DNA from: Ichthyophis bannanicus
Lineage: Eukaryota; Chordata; Amphibia; Gymnophiona; Ichthyophiidae
Reading direction: 5' to 3'
DNA: 64,000 nt
NCBI GenBank assembly: GCA_033557465.1
Contig: CM066043.1
Coordinates: forward strand, 112,644,278 to 112,708,277
Positions 22,656 to 33,885 of this stretch are shown here, piece by piece; position 1 is the stretch's first letter; each line of letters begins with the position of its first letter. The notes beneath the pieces were generated by a model. That model did no database searches, was not told the DNA's origin, and saw only the letters and a list, made by a program, of their open reading frames with translations. A program made the position numbers and the translations under genes.

Positions 22656-23576
22656 TGGAAGGGAGGCCAAGAAGCCTCAGGCAGTCTGGCGGAGACCAGT
22701 GACCTGCTGAGAAACTGGTTTGCTAAGTTTATCAGTCTTTGGGCTCTGTCTTCTGGCAAGAATGCCTTTGCCAGCAGAGAGTCCAACCTTGCCCTTATGA
22801 ACTCCAAGTTCTGGGAGGGGAGCAAAGTGGACTTTGCGAAGTTTATTACAAACCCCAGGCTCTGGAGAAGAGCAATAGTTCTGAGGGTGGCTTGTCTGGG
22901 GCTCCTGGCACGTCTGACCCCTGATGAGCCAGTCGTCCAGATAGGGGAAGACAAAGACTCCCTGATTTCTCAGGTAGGCCACCACCACTGCCAGGCATTT
23001 GGTAAAGACCCTGGGAGCGGAGGTTAGGCCAAAAGGCAGTACTCTGTACTGATAATGGTTTCCTCCCACAAGGAACCTGAGGTACTTTCTGTGGTCTGGA
23101 TGAATGAGAATGTGAGTATACGCATCCTTTAGATCTAATGAGCATAGCCATTCTCCCTGCTGGAGGTAGGGCAGAAGTGTTCCAAGAGTAAGCATCTTGA
23201 ACTTTTCCTTCTCCAGGAACTTGAGGTTTCTGAGGTCTAGAATAGGTCGAAGGCCACCGGTTCATTTGGGTACCAGGAAATACCTGGAGTAGAACCCTTG
23301 ACCTTGCAAGTGGGGAGGCACAGGCTCCATCGCCCTGTCCACCAACAGACCTTGGAGCTCCTGAAGGAGAAGATCTGTGTGCAAGGGAGGCCTTGGAGGC
23401 TCCCCTGGTATGTATGGAGGAGGCAGTTGTTGGACGTGTAGTAGATAGCCCTTGTGGACTATGCTTAACATCCAACTGTCTCCAGTGATGAGTGACCACT
23501 GGTGGGAAAACAGGGCAAGGCGACCTCCTGTGCAAGCTTGGGAGAGCAGGGACGGAGAGGCTATGCTCAAAGAGTC
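22656..23576 (-). pseudogene. DIRS-B1 ORF2, reverse transcriptase part
   Basis: Starts in the +1 frame directly at the gag stop (codon GAC at 23576-23574). 23645-23262 covers the pre-RT block (HQWSLITGDSWMLSIVHKGY, GFYSRYFLVPK). After a break, 23195-22677 covers LCSLDLKDAYTHILIHP (motif A), [15 protein letters not shown] (motif B) and [11 protein letters not shown] (YxDD active site). The gag frame is also open here (23535-22846), as in family A. Confidence 0.87.
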
Positions 23577-25454
23577 AAAAACCCCCACCCTGCTAAGTGG
23601 GAGCAGGGGCCGGAGGCTTGGGGGTCCTCTGCCTACGGGGCCCATTACCCTGCCCCTTGGCTTGCTGACCCTGAGGGACAGCTTGGGCAGCCTGGTATTG
23701 TGGGTACTGTTTGTAGGCAGTGCCCTTCCTCGGCTTTTTACCTGAGCCCTTCTTTTTGTGAGAAGGGGCAGAAGTCTTCCTAGACAGCCTTGTCCTTGTG
23801 AGGTGCTCGGTCTCGAGCTGTGCGGCCTTCTCGGTCATGGGCTTGCCAAAAAGGTTCTCACCTCGGCAAGGGACATTGACCAACTTGTCCTTAACACATG
23901 GCTCAAGGTCCGATGACTGCAGCCATGCCTGGCGTCAAGTCATGATGCCGGATGCTGTAACACGGGCCGAAGCCTCGAAGCCATCGTAGGCAGCACGGGA
24001 CATAAACTTGGAGCATTCCCGGATCCCCGAGGACAAGGACTTGAATCTCTGCAAGGGTTCCCCGGAGAGACCAGCAGAGAACCCGGCCAGCTCCTTTGCC
24101 AGTTCTCGCAAGTACATGCCCATGTACAGCTGGTATGACTGGACACGGCAAGCAAGCATCGAGCCCTGGAAGCACTTTCTACCAAAACCATCGAGGTTCT
24201 GGGCTTCCCTGCCAGGGGGCACCGCGGAGTGCATCTTCTGACTTTTCAAGCGATGCATGGTCGATTCCACCACCATGGAATGGTGTGGTAGCTGCGCCTT
24301 TTGAAAGCCAGGACTCTTCCGGAGTCGATAGATTGAATCGAGCCGCTTGCTTAGAACCGGCGCCGAGGCCGGTGCCTCCCACATCCGGAAGAGGAGCCGT
24401 TCCAGCATCGGAGGAACCAGAACAGTAAAGGCCTCCTTCGGAGCAGAGTCGTACTGTAAGGCCTCGAGTTCCTCGGCTCGAGGCTCCTCCTCGGGGTCCG
24501 CAGGGATAGCCAACGCGGTGGCCACATCCCAGACGAACTCCGAGAACCGGGTATCCTCCGGGGGGGGGATCTACTCTGGTTCTCAAACTGCAGTGAGACC
24601 AACGGGACGCACCGAGTCCGGAAGGTGTCGGGGGACTTCTCGTCCTCCATCTCCCAGGCGGACTCGTCCGATGAGGAATCGGGGTCCAACCGTGGGGGGG
24701 CCTGTGAGGGCGTCGATGCCCTCGGTCCCGAACGGGAGGTCGAGGGAGACCGAAACCGAGGTCAACCTCGAGCCTTTATTGTCTCCGGGGTCGACTTCGA
24801 CGTCGATGTCCTGGTGGTCAGGGCAGATGTGCCAGACAGGCTGGCCATCAGTGCCCGCTGCTGTTCCATAAAGGCAGACAGTCTGCTCTCCAAGGCTATC
24901 AGCCTGAGACCCAGCTCAGGAGACTCAGCAGCCCCTGACTCGGGCCCCGGCGGCGCCGGGCCCGACGTCAGCTCTCTGGGAGGAGAGTCCACGAGGACTA
25001 CAGGACTTACGTGTCCAGCAGACTCTAGCTCCACTCGAGGTACTTTGGAAGGCTTCTCCTGTTCCACGGACCTGGGGCGATGGTCGGGGGTCTGAGACCT
25101 AGCTCCCGAGGAGCCAGGGACCTCTTCCGACACCGCCCTCGCGAGCCGCTTCTTCCTCTTCCGTTCCCGGTCGGGGGACCCCCTGTACGAGGAGCCCCGA
25201 CGGTGCTCGGGATCCGATTCCCAAGATGTCGAGGCCTCAGACGAGGTCCGGGCACGGCCGGAGGCAGAGTCAGAAAAAAGCCTTTCCTTTTGGTGCTGAC
25301 GACTTCGAAGTGCCTTGGAAGACATTTTTCAACATGGTCCACACGTCTTAGGATCGTGGTCAGGCCTGAGGCACCGAACGCAGCAGTCGTGTGTGTCGGT
25401 GAGAGACATCAGCTTCTTACACCGATCACACTTTTTAAACCCACTGGAAGCCAT
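23575..25454 (-). pseudogene. DIRS-B1 gag (ORF1), several breaks
   Basis: Begins at the ATG at 25454. N-terminal cysteine pairs KKCDRCKKL and CCVRCLRPDH are followed by a stop/frameshift near 25329. 25325-24762 holds an Arg/Ser-rich, coiled-coil-like stretch (LRLIALESRLSAFMEQQ). 24525-23935 is the conserved core (LPHHSMVVESTMHRLK, PPGREAQNLDGFGRK, YQLYMGMYLRELAKEL), and 23883-23593 the basic tail (SHKKKGSGKKPRKGT). A TAG near 23593 precedes the true end, which reads GGT TTT TGA C at about 23573-23583, the same boundary as in other copies. Confidence 0.87.
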
Positions 25455-25702
25455 CGGGGAAAAGAGAGTCCCTGCGAGTTCAAAGGACCGGCCTTCCAGG
25501 GAAAAAGAAAAAAAGGGCGTGAACGCCAGCCACGAAGGGCAAAAAACGAAAAAAGAAGATTGGGCTCGATACCGGTGTACCGAACCCGGGGGGAGGGGAA
25601 CCGGCATCAAACCGGAGAAAAAAATAGCGAAGGCTCGCCAAAAAATCTAACTATTTTCCGGGAGCACTAGGACACACGTCCGGTGGGCTTCATGGAAAAA
25701 GA

Positions 25703-25863
25703 GAGACTGAGCAAGATGGCACCTTTAGGCGGGAAGGGAACCACGCATGCGTGCCTGCATTCACAAAGGCTTTCATGGAAAGCTGGGAAAATGCTCCGCA
25801 AGGGCTCCATCGACGTCGATGTCACCCATATGTGAGGACCGACTTCCTGCTTGGTCCTGGAGA
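25703..25863. repeat. Right ITR of DIRS-B1
   Basis: Reverse complement of the surviving left ITR (19506-19640). Shared text includes ATCGACGTCGATGGAGCCC against the left copy's AACGTCGATGGAGCCCTTGC, and GGTGCCATCTTGCTC. Confidence 0.85.
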
Positions 25864-26054
25864 ACCTGAAGATTTAAGCTCTCAGCAACCAGGCCGTGAG
25901 ATGCAGGGACTGGGGATTCGGGTGCCATAGCGTCCCGCTCTCTTGGGAAAGGAGATCTGGAGCATGCCCTAACTCCCGAGGTGCAGCTAGAGAGAGATGT
26001 AGAAGCAGGGGATACCAGGTTTGGCGTGGCCACCGTGGTGCTATGAGGATCATA

Positions 26055-27766
26055 CTACCTCTGTCTCTCTGAAGCTTGAAGAGTGTTTTGGGGATGAGGG
26101 GAATGGGTGGGAAGGCATAGAGGAAGTCCTGACCCCAGTAAAGGAGGAAGGCGTCCCTTGCCTAGCAACTGTGAGCCAGAATCCTGGAACAGAACCAGGG
26201 AAGTTTGGCATTCAGTGGACTTGCAAAGAGGTCTATGTCTGGGGTCCCCCAGATGTGAAATATCTTTGTCACCTGGTCTAGGTGGAGAGACCATTCGTGA
26301 GGCAGCAGTACACGGCTGAGTGTCTCCCCAAAGGTTTTGAATGCCTGGAAGATATACCACGAGAAGGTGAATTTGATGCTCTCTGGCGAGGGCCCATAGT
26401 CGTAAAGCTTCGTTGCATAACAGAGAGTCTGTTCCACCCTGCTTGTTCACATAGAACATGGCTACTTGATTGTCCGTTTGGACTAGGACCGTCTTGTAGC
26501 TGAGCTGGGCATGGAATACTCGAAGAGCTAGATAGATTGCTTTTAATTCTAGGTGGTTTATGTGAAGACAAGCCTCCTGTGGAGTCCAGGTGCCCTGGAT
26601 AAAACATTGATGCAGGTGTGTTCCCCAACCCACCTGTGCTGCAACTGTTGTTAGGGTGGCTTGGAATAGGGGTTGTTGGAAAAGAGACCCCACTAAAAGA
26701 TTCTCCAGTGATTGCCACCATTGGAGGGACAAGATCAGTCGATGAAAGTTTGATATCTTGTCTAACAGACGTCCTGTGGCCTGTGTCCACTGTGTGGATA
26801 GGGTCCACTGGGCTGCTCGCATGTGGAGGCGAGCATAGGGAACTACATGAACTGTGGATGCCATGTGTCCCAGTAGCTGTAGCAGTTCTCGAGCAGTTAG
26901 GGAGGATTGTCCCGCTGCTTGAGAAGCATTATGGAAAGAAAGCCCTTGACTGTCTAGTATCTAAACAGGCTCCTATGAACTCCAGAGACTGGGAAGGAAC
27001 AAGATGGGATTTTGGGAAGTTTATTACCAATCCCAAATATTGGAGGATTCGCACTGTGCGAGACAGTGCAGAGCTGGCTTCTGCAACCATGGGGGCTCGA
27101 ATGAGCCAGTTGTCCAAGTAAGGGAAGACGAATATCCCTAGGGTTCGCAGGAATGCAGCTACTACTGCCATGCATTTCGTGAATACTCTTGGTGCGGAAG
27201 CCAGACCAAAGGGAAGAACCCTGTATTGGAAGTTTTTTCCCTTGAAAAGTAATCGTAAGAATTTCCTGTGATCTGGATGGATGAGAATGTGAGTATATGC
27301 ATCCTTGAAGTCTAGAGAGCAAAGCCAATTCGGACTCTGAAGGTATGGCAGAAGAGTTCCTAGAGAAATCATTTTAAACCTCTCTCGGAACAGGTATTTG
27401 TTCAATTCTCTGAGGTCTAGAATGGGTCTGGGTCCCCCTGTTTTCTTTGGAATAAGAAAATAGGGGGAGTAGAACCCTGTACCCTGCTGGAGAATGGGTA
27501 CTTCCTCTACTGCCCCTTGGGCAAGAAGTGTTGAGACCTCATGATCCAGCAGATTGTCTGCAGAGATTTGGGAATTGAACTGCCTTAGGATTGTAGGAGG
27601 GGACATGTGAAAATGAAGCTTGTACCCCCTCTCCTACAATGCAAATAGTCCAATTTTCTGTTGTTATTTGGTGCCATCTGTTGGCAAAATGACACAGCCT
27701 GCCTGGACTATTTAGGGGTTCCGGACCCATCAGAGGCAGGAAGGTTAAGCTATCTAGGAAGGAGAC
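26055..27766 (-). pseudogene. DIRS-A3 ORF2 (RT, RNase H, start of MT-like region)
   Basis: 27606-26929 encodes RT with GFYSPYFLIPKKTGG, LDLRELNKYL, SLDFKDAYTHILIHP and FPYLDNWLI, where the active-site YxDD reads YLDN, a disabling change. 26864-26055 encodes the later RT and RNase H (TDNQVAMFYVNKQGG present; the first TDAS block changed). Several frameshifts. At the gag boundary the usual TGA is TGT here (27765-27767). Confidence 0.85.
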
Positions 27767-29572
27767 AAAGCCCTTGAGGGGGCTGAACCTGCCGAGCTGG
27801 TTGAGCTCTCGGGCTTTTTGGCTTCTTTTGCTGTTTGAATTGCTGTTGTTGTGCCCTTTGGGCAACTTGAGCGTGAGCCTGGCTTTGCTGGGTATTGGAT
27901 GGATAAAACTTCCTCTTTTTGCTGAAAGAGGGTTTTTTATAGGGTTTCTTTTTGGCTGGAGTGGCTGTAGATCTTGACAGTCTATCTAAGGTGATATTGT
28001 CAGCATCTATCTCATTAGCTTTTTCCTGCCAATTCTTGTCAAAGAGGTTTTCTCCTGTGCAAGGGATGTTGCCTAATTTATCCTGTACCCAAATCTCAAA
28101 GTCTGATGCCTGAAGCCAGGCAATCCGTCGTGCACCAATGGCAATAGCAGAGGTTCTGCTGATGCATTCAAAGCAGTCAAAGTCTGCACGATTTACAAAC
28201 TTGGAGACATCTTGAGCATGCCTGACAAGAGTAAGGAAGTCTTGTTGTCTGTCATCTGGGAGAAGTGGGCTCATAAGCTCCAAATCTCCTATAACCTCTT
28301 TGAGGAACATTCCCATATATAAAATATATGAGCTGATCCTAGCCGAAAGCATGGAAGTCTGAAAAGTTTGACACCCAAAAGCATCAAGAGTCCTGCATTC
28401 ACGACCTGGAGGATTGGGTGCATGTCTCTTTGCAATTTTCATCCTACGCATGGCTGACTCCACTACCACTGAATGGTGTGGCAGCTGAGTCTTTTGAAAT
28501 CCAGGACATGGTGGAACTCAAAACATGGTATCAAATCTCCTAGAATGAGGAGATGTGGTCAAAGGTGTCTCCCACATTCTGAGCATCAAATCATGAAGAA
28601 TTTCATGAATGGGCAGAGTGGCTGCCTCCTTTGGAGCCTTAGGATATTGGAGAATTTTGAATTCCTTTGCCCTAGGTTCCTTTTCAGGAGCTACCATGAT
28701 TGAAAGGCCTTTGGCAACATCACAAATAAAATCCTGAAAAGACATGTCCTCCGGAAGTGACATTCTGCGTTGGGGAGAAGAGTCTTCCAGGAGAAATATT
28801 CTGGTACCGGCAGAATTATCAGAGTCATTGGAATCAAAGGATTCAAATTATCTCTGATCACGATGTTCATGCAAGGCACGATCCCGTTATCGATCGAAGT
28901 CGGTACCAAGTTGATCCGGTACCGATCTCTCGATGCCAGCCAAAGACAGCAAGGGAAGAATTCTCACCGGGGCTGGTACCAGTATCTGTACCGGTGCCCA
29001 TTGAACCATCGGTGTCAACGGTACCGCAGCTGTAAGGAGAGCTGCAATACTGCGCTCTATTGTGAGGCCTCTCTGGTCTATCGACGCTGCCGATGCCTGG
29101 GTATCGGTACCAGTGAAGGCGGCCGGGACCCCTGAGCATGGCACCAGTAGTTCTGTTGAGGCCTAGGCCTCGAGAACATCCTGGAACCCCGTTGATACTT
29201 TGGAGGCCGAAGCCTCCCGCCAGGGCTGTTTTGCCGGTATGGTTCCCTCAAGGGTAATGCCAATGGCCTCTCGATGCTTTGCAGGAGAGCTATCCTTTGG
29301 GGACCGGCTTTAAAGTTTAGCTACCTGAGATCCATGGGAGGAAGAAGAGGCTCTTGAAGACGTCGATGCAATAGACCTGGAGAAAAGAGGGTACCGAGCT
29401 TCGCAGCCCGGTTCTGTCTTCCTCTTTTAGTCATCCCCATACAAGAGATACTCCGAAGGAGAATGGTCAGGGCCTAAACATTTAAGACACCAGTCATGGG
29501 TGTCGTTGACGGAGATGGTACCGCCACATTTAGTGCATTTTTTTTTTTTAAACCACTAGCTGGTTTTTCCAT
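27740..29572 (-). pseudogene. DIRS-A3 gag (ORF1), decayed
   Basis: The start ATG is at about 29572 by alignment to A-inner. The middle is fragmented. The conserved core is readable at 28763-28518 (SLPEDMSFQDFICDVAKGLS) and 28469-27750 (RECRTLDAFGCQTFQTSML, YILYMGMFLKEV, NIPCTGENLFDK) with a basic tail (KKKPYKKPSFSKKRKFY). The C-terminus reads PPQGLCLLPR because the boundary stop is lost. Confidence 0.8.
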
Positions 29573-29951
29573 CTTTAAGGAAAAATGGGGCCTAATGCCC
29601 AAAATGGCGCCTAGCACCGAAAAAGAAAAGTTTCTGAAGAGAAACAATTCAGAATTATTATTATTTTTTTTTTAAAAAGAAGAAAAGAACCGGGGGTACC
29701 GGTAGGTGTCAAGCGCAACCACAAGAAAACAAGATTAAAGAAGAAATTTTCTGCGGTGACAGGGTATGTGTCCTGTCAGCTCCGCGGAAAACGAAGAACT
29801 GAAGAGGGACAGTTGGAAAGGCAGTGCGCATGTGCTGAGGGATGCTCCCAAAAGCATTCCTACTGGATGCTGGGGAGCGTTCCCGCGCAGGCTCCGTTGG
29901 TACCGACGATACCCATATGTGAAGACTACATTCCTGCTTGTTCCTGGAGAT

Positions 29952-30345
29952 ACGTAGATCAATTGTTTACGTCATCAGAATATAGAAAGACTAGGGGACA
30001 GGCAATGAAGCTACAGGGTAAACTATTCAAGACAAATAAGCGAAAATATTTTTTCACTCAACGTGTAATCAAACTCTGGAATTTGTTACCGGAGGATGTA
30101 GTAAAGGCTGTTACTGTAGCTGGGTTTAAAAAAGGTTTGGACAAGTTCCTGGAGGAAAGATCCATAAACCATTATTAAAAAGGGACCCAGGATATCACTG
30201 CTTGACCCAATACAAGCATTGTGGAACCTGTGTCTTTTGGGGAAACTGCAACGTATGTATGACCTAGATTGGCCACTGTTGGAAACAGGATACTGGGCTT
30301 GATGGACCTTGGTCTGACCCAGTATGGCATATCTTATGTTCTTAT
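29952..30345 (+). mobile_element. CR1-4: CR1 LINE 3' end
   Basis: Starts in the last 75 codons of ORF2 ([32 protein letters not shown], ending SINHY at 30178) and continues through the 3' UTR (CTGGGCTTGATGGACC) to TATGTTCTTAT near 30345. The left edge coincides with the right end of A3, so A3 probably inserted into this CR1. Its right edge lies inside an RTE-like remnant. Confidence 0.9.
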
Positions 30346-30990
30346 CTACCATTTCTATTTCTTCTCCATCAATGATGAACTTATTGATTTTACCAGTTGC
30401 CAATATCTATCTTCTTCACGTTGATGTGCAAGCCTGTTTTAAGACTATGTTCCTTGATCTTAAGCAGTAAATGTTTCAGATCATCTTCACTTTCAGCAAG
30501 TAATATGGTAACAGCATAGCAAAGGTTGTTGATTTGTCTTCCACCAATCTTCACTCCTTGATTGTCTTCCTACAGTCCTACTTCTCTATTAATTTGTTCT
30601 ACAAATAAATTAAACAGGTAGGGGGAAGTATGCAGCTTTGTTGTACAGAACAAGGAGAAAAAGAATGGTTTAAAATCAGCAAACTGTTCCTTCTTGATCG
30701 ATATAAAGGATGTGCAAGAGAACTATCAGATGTTCTGGTAGACCCATGCTTCTTAATGTGGCCCAGAGTTTCTCATGGCTTACCCCAAAGTCAAAAGCCT
30801 TGCCATAGTCTTTTGGTATTCTTTTGTCTTTTCAAGGATCCATCTCATATCTGCAATGTCTCTTGTTCCTCGCCCTTTCCTGAACCCTACTTGTACTTCA
30901 GGCATTTTTCATTCCAGGTATGGTTGTAGTCTCTGATGAATAGTGGATCATTTAGTTTATGACTAGCTAATAATTCAGCTGATACATACT
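30346..30990 (-). pseudogene. RTE/BovB-like LINE reverse transcriptase remnant
   Basis: Minus-strand conceptual translation shows the family blocks in order despite stops and shifts: QVGFRKGRGTRDIADMRWIL, a changed AKAF block, LFNLFVEQINREVGL, INNLCYAVTILLAESEDDLK (normally YADDT), HSLKTGLHINVKK and FIIDGEEIEMVD. The active-site aspartates are lost (CYAVTI). CR1-4 inserted at the lower edge. Confidence 0.8.
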
Positions 30991-30999
30991 CAGAACAGT

Positions 31000-31248
31000 A
31001 ATCCTGGACAAATTCCTTGGAAAACTGTCTTAATAATAATTCTACTCAGCCTCTATCCTTTCAGAGGCAACAAACATAGCTAAATATAATTTTATGTTCT
31101 TTTTTCCATTTGTGAAGCCCTTTTAACATTTAAATCGTTCTAGATTATTCAGACCTCTGACATCTTGTGTAACTCCCGCTTTTTGAGGCAGTCTACCCTT
31201 GCATTCTCTCTGATTTCTACCAAAGGCAACAGAGGATGAAAATGATGC
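31000..31248. other. Nothing recognised
   Basis: AT-rich sequence with no open frame or repeat family I can name. Confidence 0.5.
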
Positions 31249-31384
31249 GATCTTAACTTTTGCTTTAAAAAGTACTTAGCTTCATTATTCATATGTTTCA
31301 CGGGATCACACTCTCAGCTTCACAAAGATCCCAAAGGGATATGAATAATGAAGCTAAGTACTTTTTAAAGCAAAAGTTAAGATC
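31249..31384. repeat. Perfect 46-bp inverted repeat, 44-base loop
   Basis: 31249-31294 (GATCTTAACTTTTGC... to ATTCATAT) is the exact reverse complement of 31339-31384, with no mismatch over 46 bases. The loop contains a GGGATC / GATCCC pair. The surroundings are old and decayed, so perfect identity implies a recent origin or ongoing arm-to-arm correction. Confidence 0.95.
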
Positions 31385-31808
31385 GTGTGGTCTTCTCTCA
31401 CTGGCAGAAAATTAACATATAAACAATCTTTGTAATATAATTAAACCAATCTGATTTTTTGAAGGTCGTTGATGCTAAAAAAGCACTATATTAGGACTAA
31501 AATTTAGTCCAAGATGAGGTGCTGCTTTTTGTCTGAGACCTTCTTGAAGATATAGCAGAGTCTGGATATAACTATGTTGAAGGTTCAAAGTTTCATTTGG
31601 TGAATGTTGAGAGAGTTTATTTTTCATTTGTGTTACATAGTATTTGACGGCAAATAAAAACCAGTATGGTTCATCTATTCTGCCCAGCAAGGTGGCAAGA
31701 ATAGGTGCACTTGCCACTCTGTGCAGGTCACCTCTCCCCGTGCCTTTGTTTAGGGGTGTACCCACCGCTCCATGTAGGTCACCCCTATTTGTTCAGATAT
31801 AAGAGATA
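31385..31808. other. Unassigned flank of DIRS-B2
   Basis: No gene. The text CATCTATTCTGCCCAGCAAG and a pair of similar phrases (GCAGGTCACCTCTCCCCGTG and GTAGGTCACCCC) suggest an old interspersed repeat that I cannot name. Confidence 0.4.
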
Positions 31809-31828
31809 GAGTAGTTACACACCTGTAA

Positions 31829-32027
31829 AGCACAGTTACTTACCTGTAACAGGTGATCTCTGGGAACAGCAGGAATAAGTCTTCACAAATGAGTCTTCAC
31901 ATATGGGTCGGTACCGACGGAGCCTGGGCGGGAACGCTCACCCAGCTTCCCAAAAAGGAAAGCTTTTGGGAGCATCCCACAGCGCCTGCGTGCTGCCTTC
32001 CCGCCTTTCCTAACCGCCTCTCCCCAG
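31829..32027. repeat. Left extension and ITR of A-outer, with 14-bp duplication
   Basis: Pairs with about 47800-47973. AATAAGTCTTCACA is followed directly by AATGAGTCTTCACA at about 31874-31901; the right ITR has the matching TGTGAAGACTCATT twice (47927-47954). The ICR lacks this duplication. Confidence 0.9.
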
Positions 32028-32113
32028 TTCGAGTTTTAAAGCTGAGACAAAGAGAGAGAGGAAAGGAAAAAAATAGATAGAGAGATACAACTCCTAGGGG
32101 AGGTGGGTGGGTT

Positions 32114-32209
32114 GTGAAGACTTATTCATGCTGTTCCCAGAGATCACCTGTTATAGGTAAGTAAATGTGCTATCTCCAGGAACAAGCAGGAATGAGTCTT
32201 CATATGGGG
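32114..32209. repeat. ICR of A-outer
   Basis: Complement of the joined ends, in a form without the 14-bp duplication seen in both ITRs, and with a few private substitutions (CATGCTG, TTATAGG, AAATGTGC). Confidence 0.9.
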
Positions 32210-32322
32210 ACTCCCTAGCTAGAGATGCCTGGGAGATCCCCAAGGTTATGAGACCCTGTGAAGGGCTCTATCTCCTCCTATGGATCTCAGGCATCCATTC
32301 AGAGAAGGAGGGCAGGAGTTGA

Positions 32323-33885
32323 TTAAGCATGGAACAGGTGTTTGAGAACAGCCTGACCAAACAAGGCATCCCGGCGGGAGTCTTTGTCCAAACAGTAATG
32401 GGCTGTGAAGGTATGAACCGAGGCCCAGGTGGCCGCTCGACAGATCTGGTCTATGGACACAGAATTTAGATGAGCCATAGAGGTGGCCATGGCCCTCACA
32501 TTATGAGCTGGGACATGGCCTTCCAGAGAAAGGTTCTTACTCTGGTAGGCGAAAGAAATACACTGAGCAATCCAATTGGACAGTGTCCTCTTAGAGACTG
32601 GAAGTCCCAAATGAGAGGGATCAAAGGCAACAAAGTGTTGAGAAGACTTTCTATGTTGCTGTGTCCTTTGTAAGTAAAAGGCAAGAGCTCTCTTACAATC
32701 CAGGGTATGAAGATTCCTCTCTGCACTTGATGCATGAGGACCTGGAAAAAAGACAGGTAAATACACCTCTTGATTAAGATGAAAAGGTGAAACCACTTTA
32801 GGCATAAAGTGTGGATTGGTCCTAAGGACTACCTTATCATGATGGAACCTTGTATAAGGTGGATTAGCCACTAAGGCCTGCAGTTCACTGATGCGGCGAG
32901 CTGAGGTGACTGCAATGAGGAAAATAACCTTCCAGGAAAGAAATTTCAAGGAGGTGGTGGCTAAGGGTTCAAAAGGTGGCTTCATAAGCTGACCAAGAAC
33001 CAGATTTAAGTCCCATGCCACCGGAGGAGGCCTAATGGGAGGTTTAGTTAAAGTTAGGCCTCTCATGAATCTTGCAATAAGAGGATGAGAGGAAATAGGC
33101 TATCCATTAATAGGCTTAAGGGATGCTGCAATAGCACTCAAATGGACCCTTACTGAATTCGTCTTAAGGCCTGCATTGGAGAGATGCAGGAGATATTCCA
33201 ATAGAGAATTCAAAGGTAGTGCTAGAGGGTCAAGACCCTTCTCAGCACACCAAATGGAAAACCTTTTCCATTTATAAGCATAGGAACGTCTAGTAAAAGG
33301 TTTTCTGGAAGCATGGAGGATATCCTTCACCTGCTGAGAAAGATTCCAATCTTGAAGGTCTAGGCCTTCCGCAACCAAGCTCTGAGGTGAAGGGACTTGG
33401 GGTTTGGGTGCCACAAAGTCCCCTCCTCCTGGGACAGAAGGTCTGGAGCAGCTCCCAAGTCTAGGGAGGGAGCTTGAAAGAGATGCAGAAGTAGAGGGTA
33501 CCACACTTGGCGTGGCCAGCGTGGAGCTATGAGGATCATGGATCCTTGATCCCTCTGGAGCTTGAACAGAGTCTTGGGAATTAAAGGAATGGGTGGAAAG
33601 GCATACAGGAAGTCTTGACCCCAATGAAGGAGGAAGGCATCCTTGGCCTGAACTCCCTGACACGGAATTCTGGAACAGAACCGGGGAAGTTTGGCATTCC
33701 ACGGACTTGCAAAGAGGTCTATGTCCGGGGTACCCCACTCTTGAAAGATTCTGAGTACTTGGTCCATGTGCAGGGACCATTCGTGTGGAAGCAGAACTCG
33801 ACTGAGTCTGTCTGCCCAGTAGGTTTGGATTCCTGGGAGGTATACGGCCAGGAGATGGATTTGATGCTCTCTGGCGAAGGCCCAC
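32323..33885 (-). pseudogene. A-outer tyrosine recombinase (ORF3 C-terminal part)
   Basis: Frame 33885-33100 and its continuation 33066-32323 cover the whole enzyme; an in-frame TAG follows the ING codons near 33100, where A-inner encodes NGQP. Catalytic residues are present: ARRISELQAL, AHNVRAM and HYCLDK. Upstream, the same frame is open over the RT/RNase H region (34821-33898), as in A-inner. The enzyme is otherwise full length, ending LKHLFHA. Confidence 0.9.

Larger units (their letters stand above)
19506..25863 (-). mobile_element. DIRS-B copy B1, left tip missing, split by an L2
   Basis: A second DIRS family, with termini unlike family A in detail but of the same design. The right end is CTTCCTGCTTGGTCCTGGAGA (to 25863) and the right ITR about 25709-25863. 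The left ITR survives only from about 19506; the outer 60 or so bases are gone at the junction with CR1-3. The ICR is 19718-19816. Coding order on the minus strand: gag, RT-RNase H-MT, recombinase, all with breaks. An L2 (21952-22655) sits between RT and RNase H. Next to its right end lies A3, which may have been its target. Confidence 0.88.
25864..29951 (-). mobile_element. DIRS-A copy A3, 5' part only (autonomous type)
   Basis: The right end CTGGAGAT is intact at 29951 with a family A right ITR (about 29790-29951). The sequence runs through gag, RT and RNase H and stops at 25864, just upstream of the recombinase core, where B1 begins. The missing 3' part is not found on the far side of B1, so a deletion or rearrangement followed. 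It is the most decayed autonomous copy in the window. Confidence 0.82.

Noticed and set aside
24347..24871. Long plus-strand frames in the B1 and B2 gag regions (also 24625-25095, 53222-53941, 25080-25670)
   Set aside because: Antisense shadows of CpG-rich gag; the minus strand carries the conserved gag motifs.
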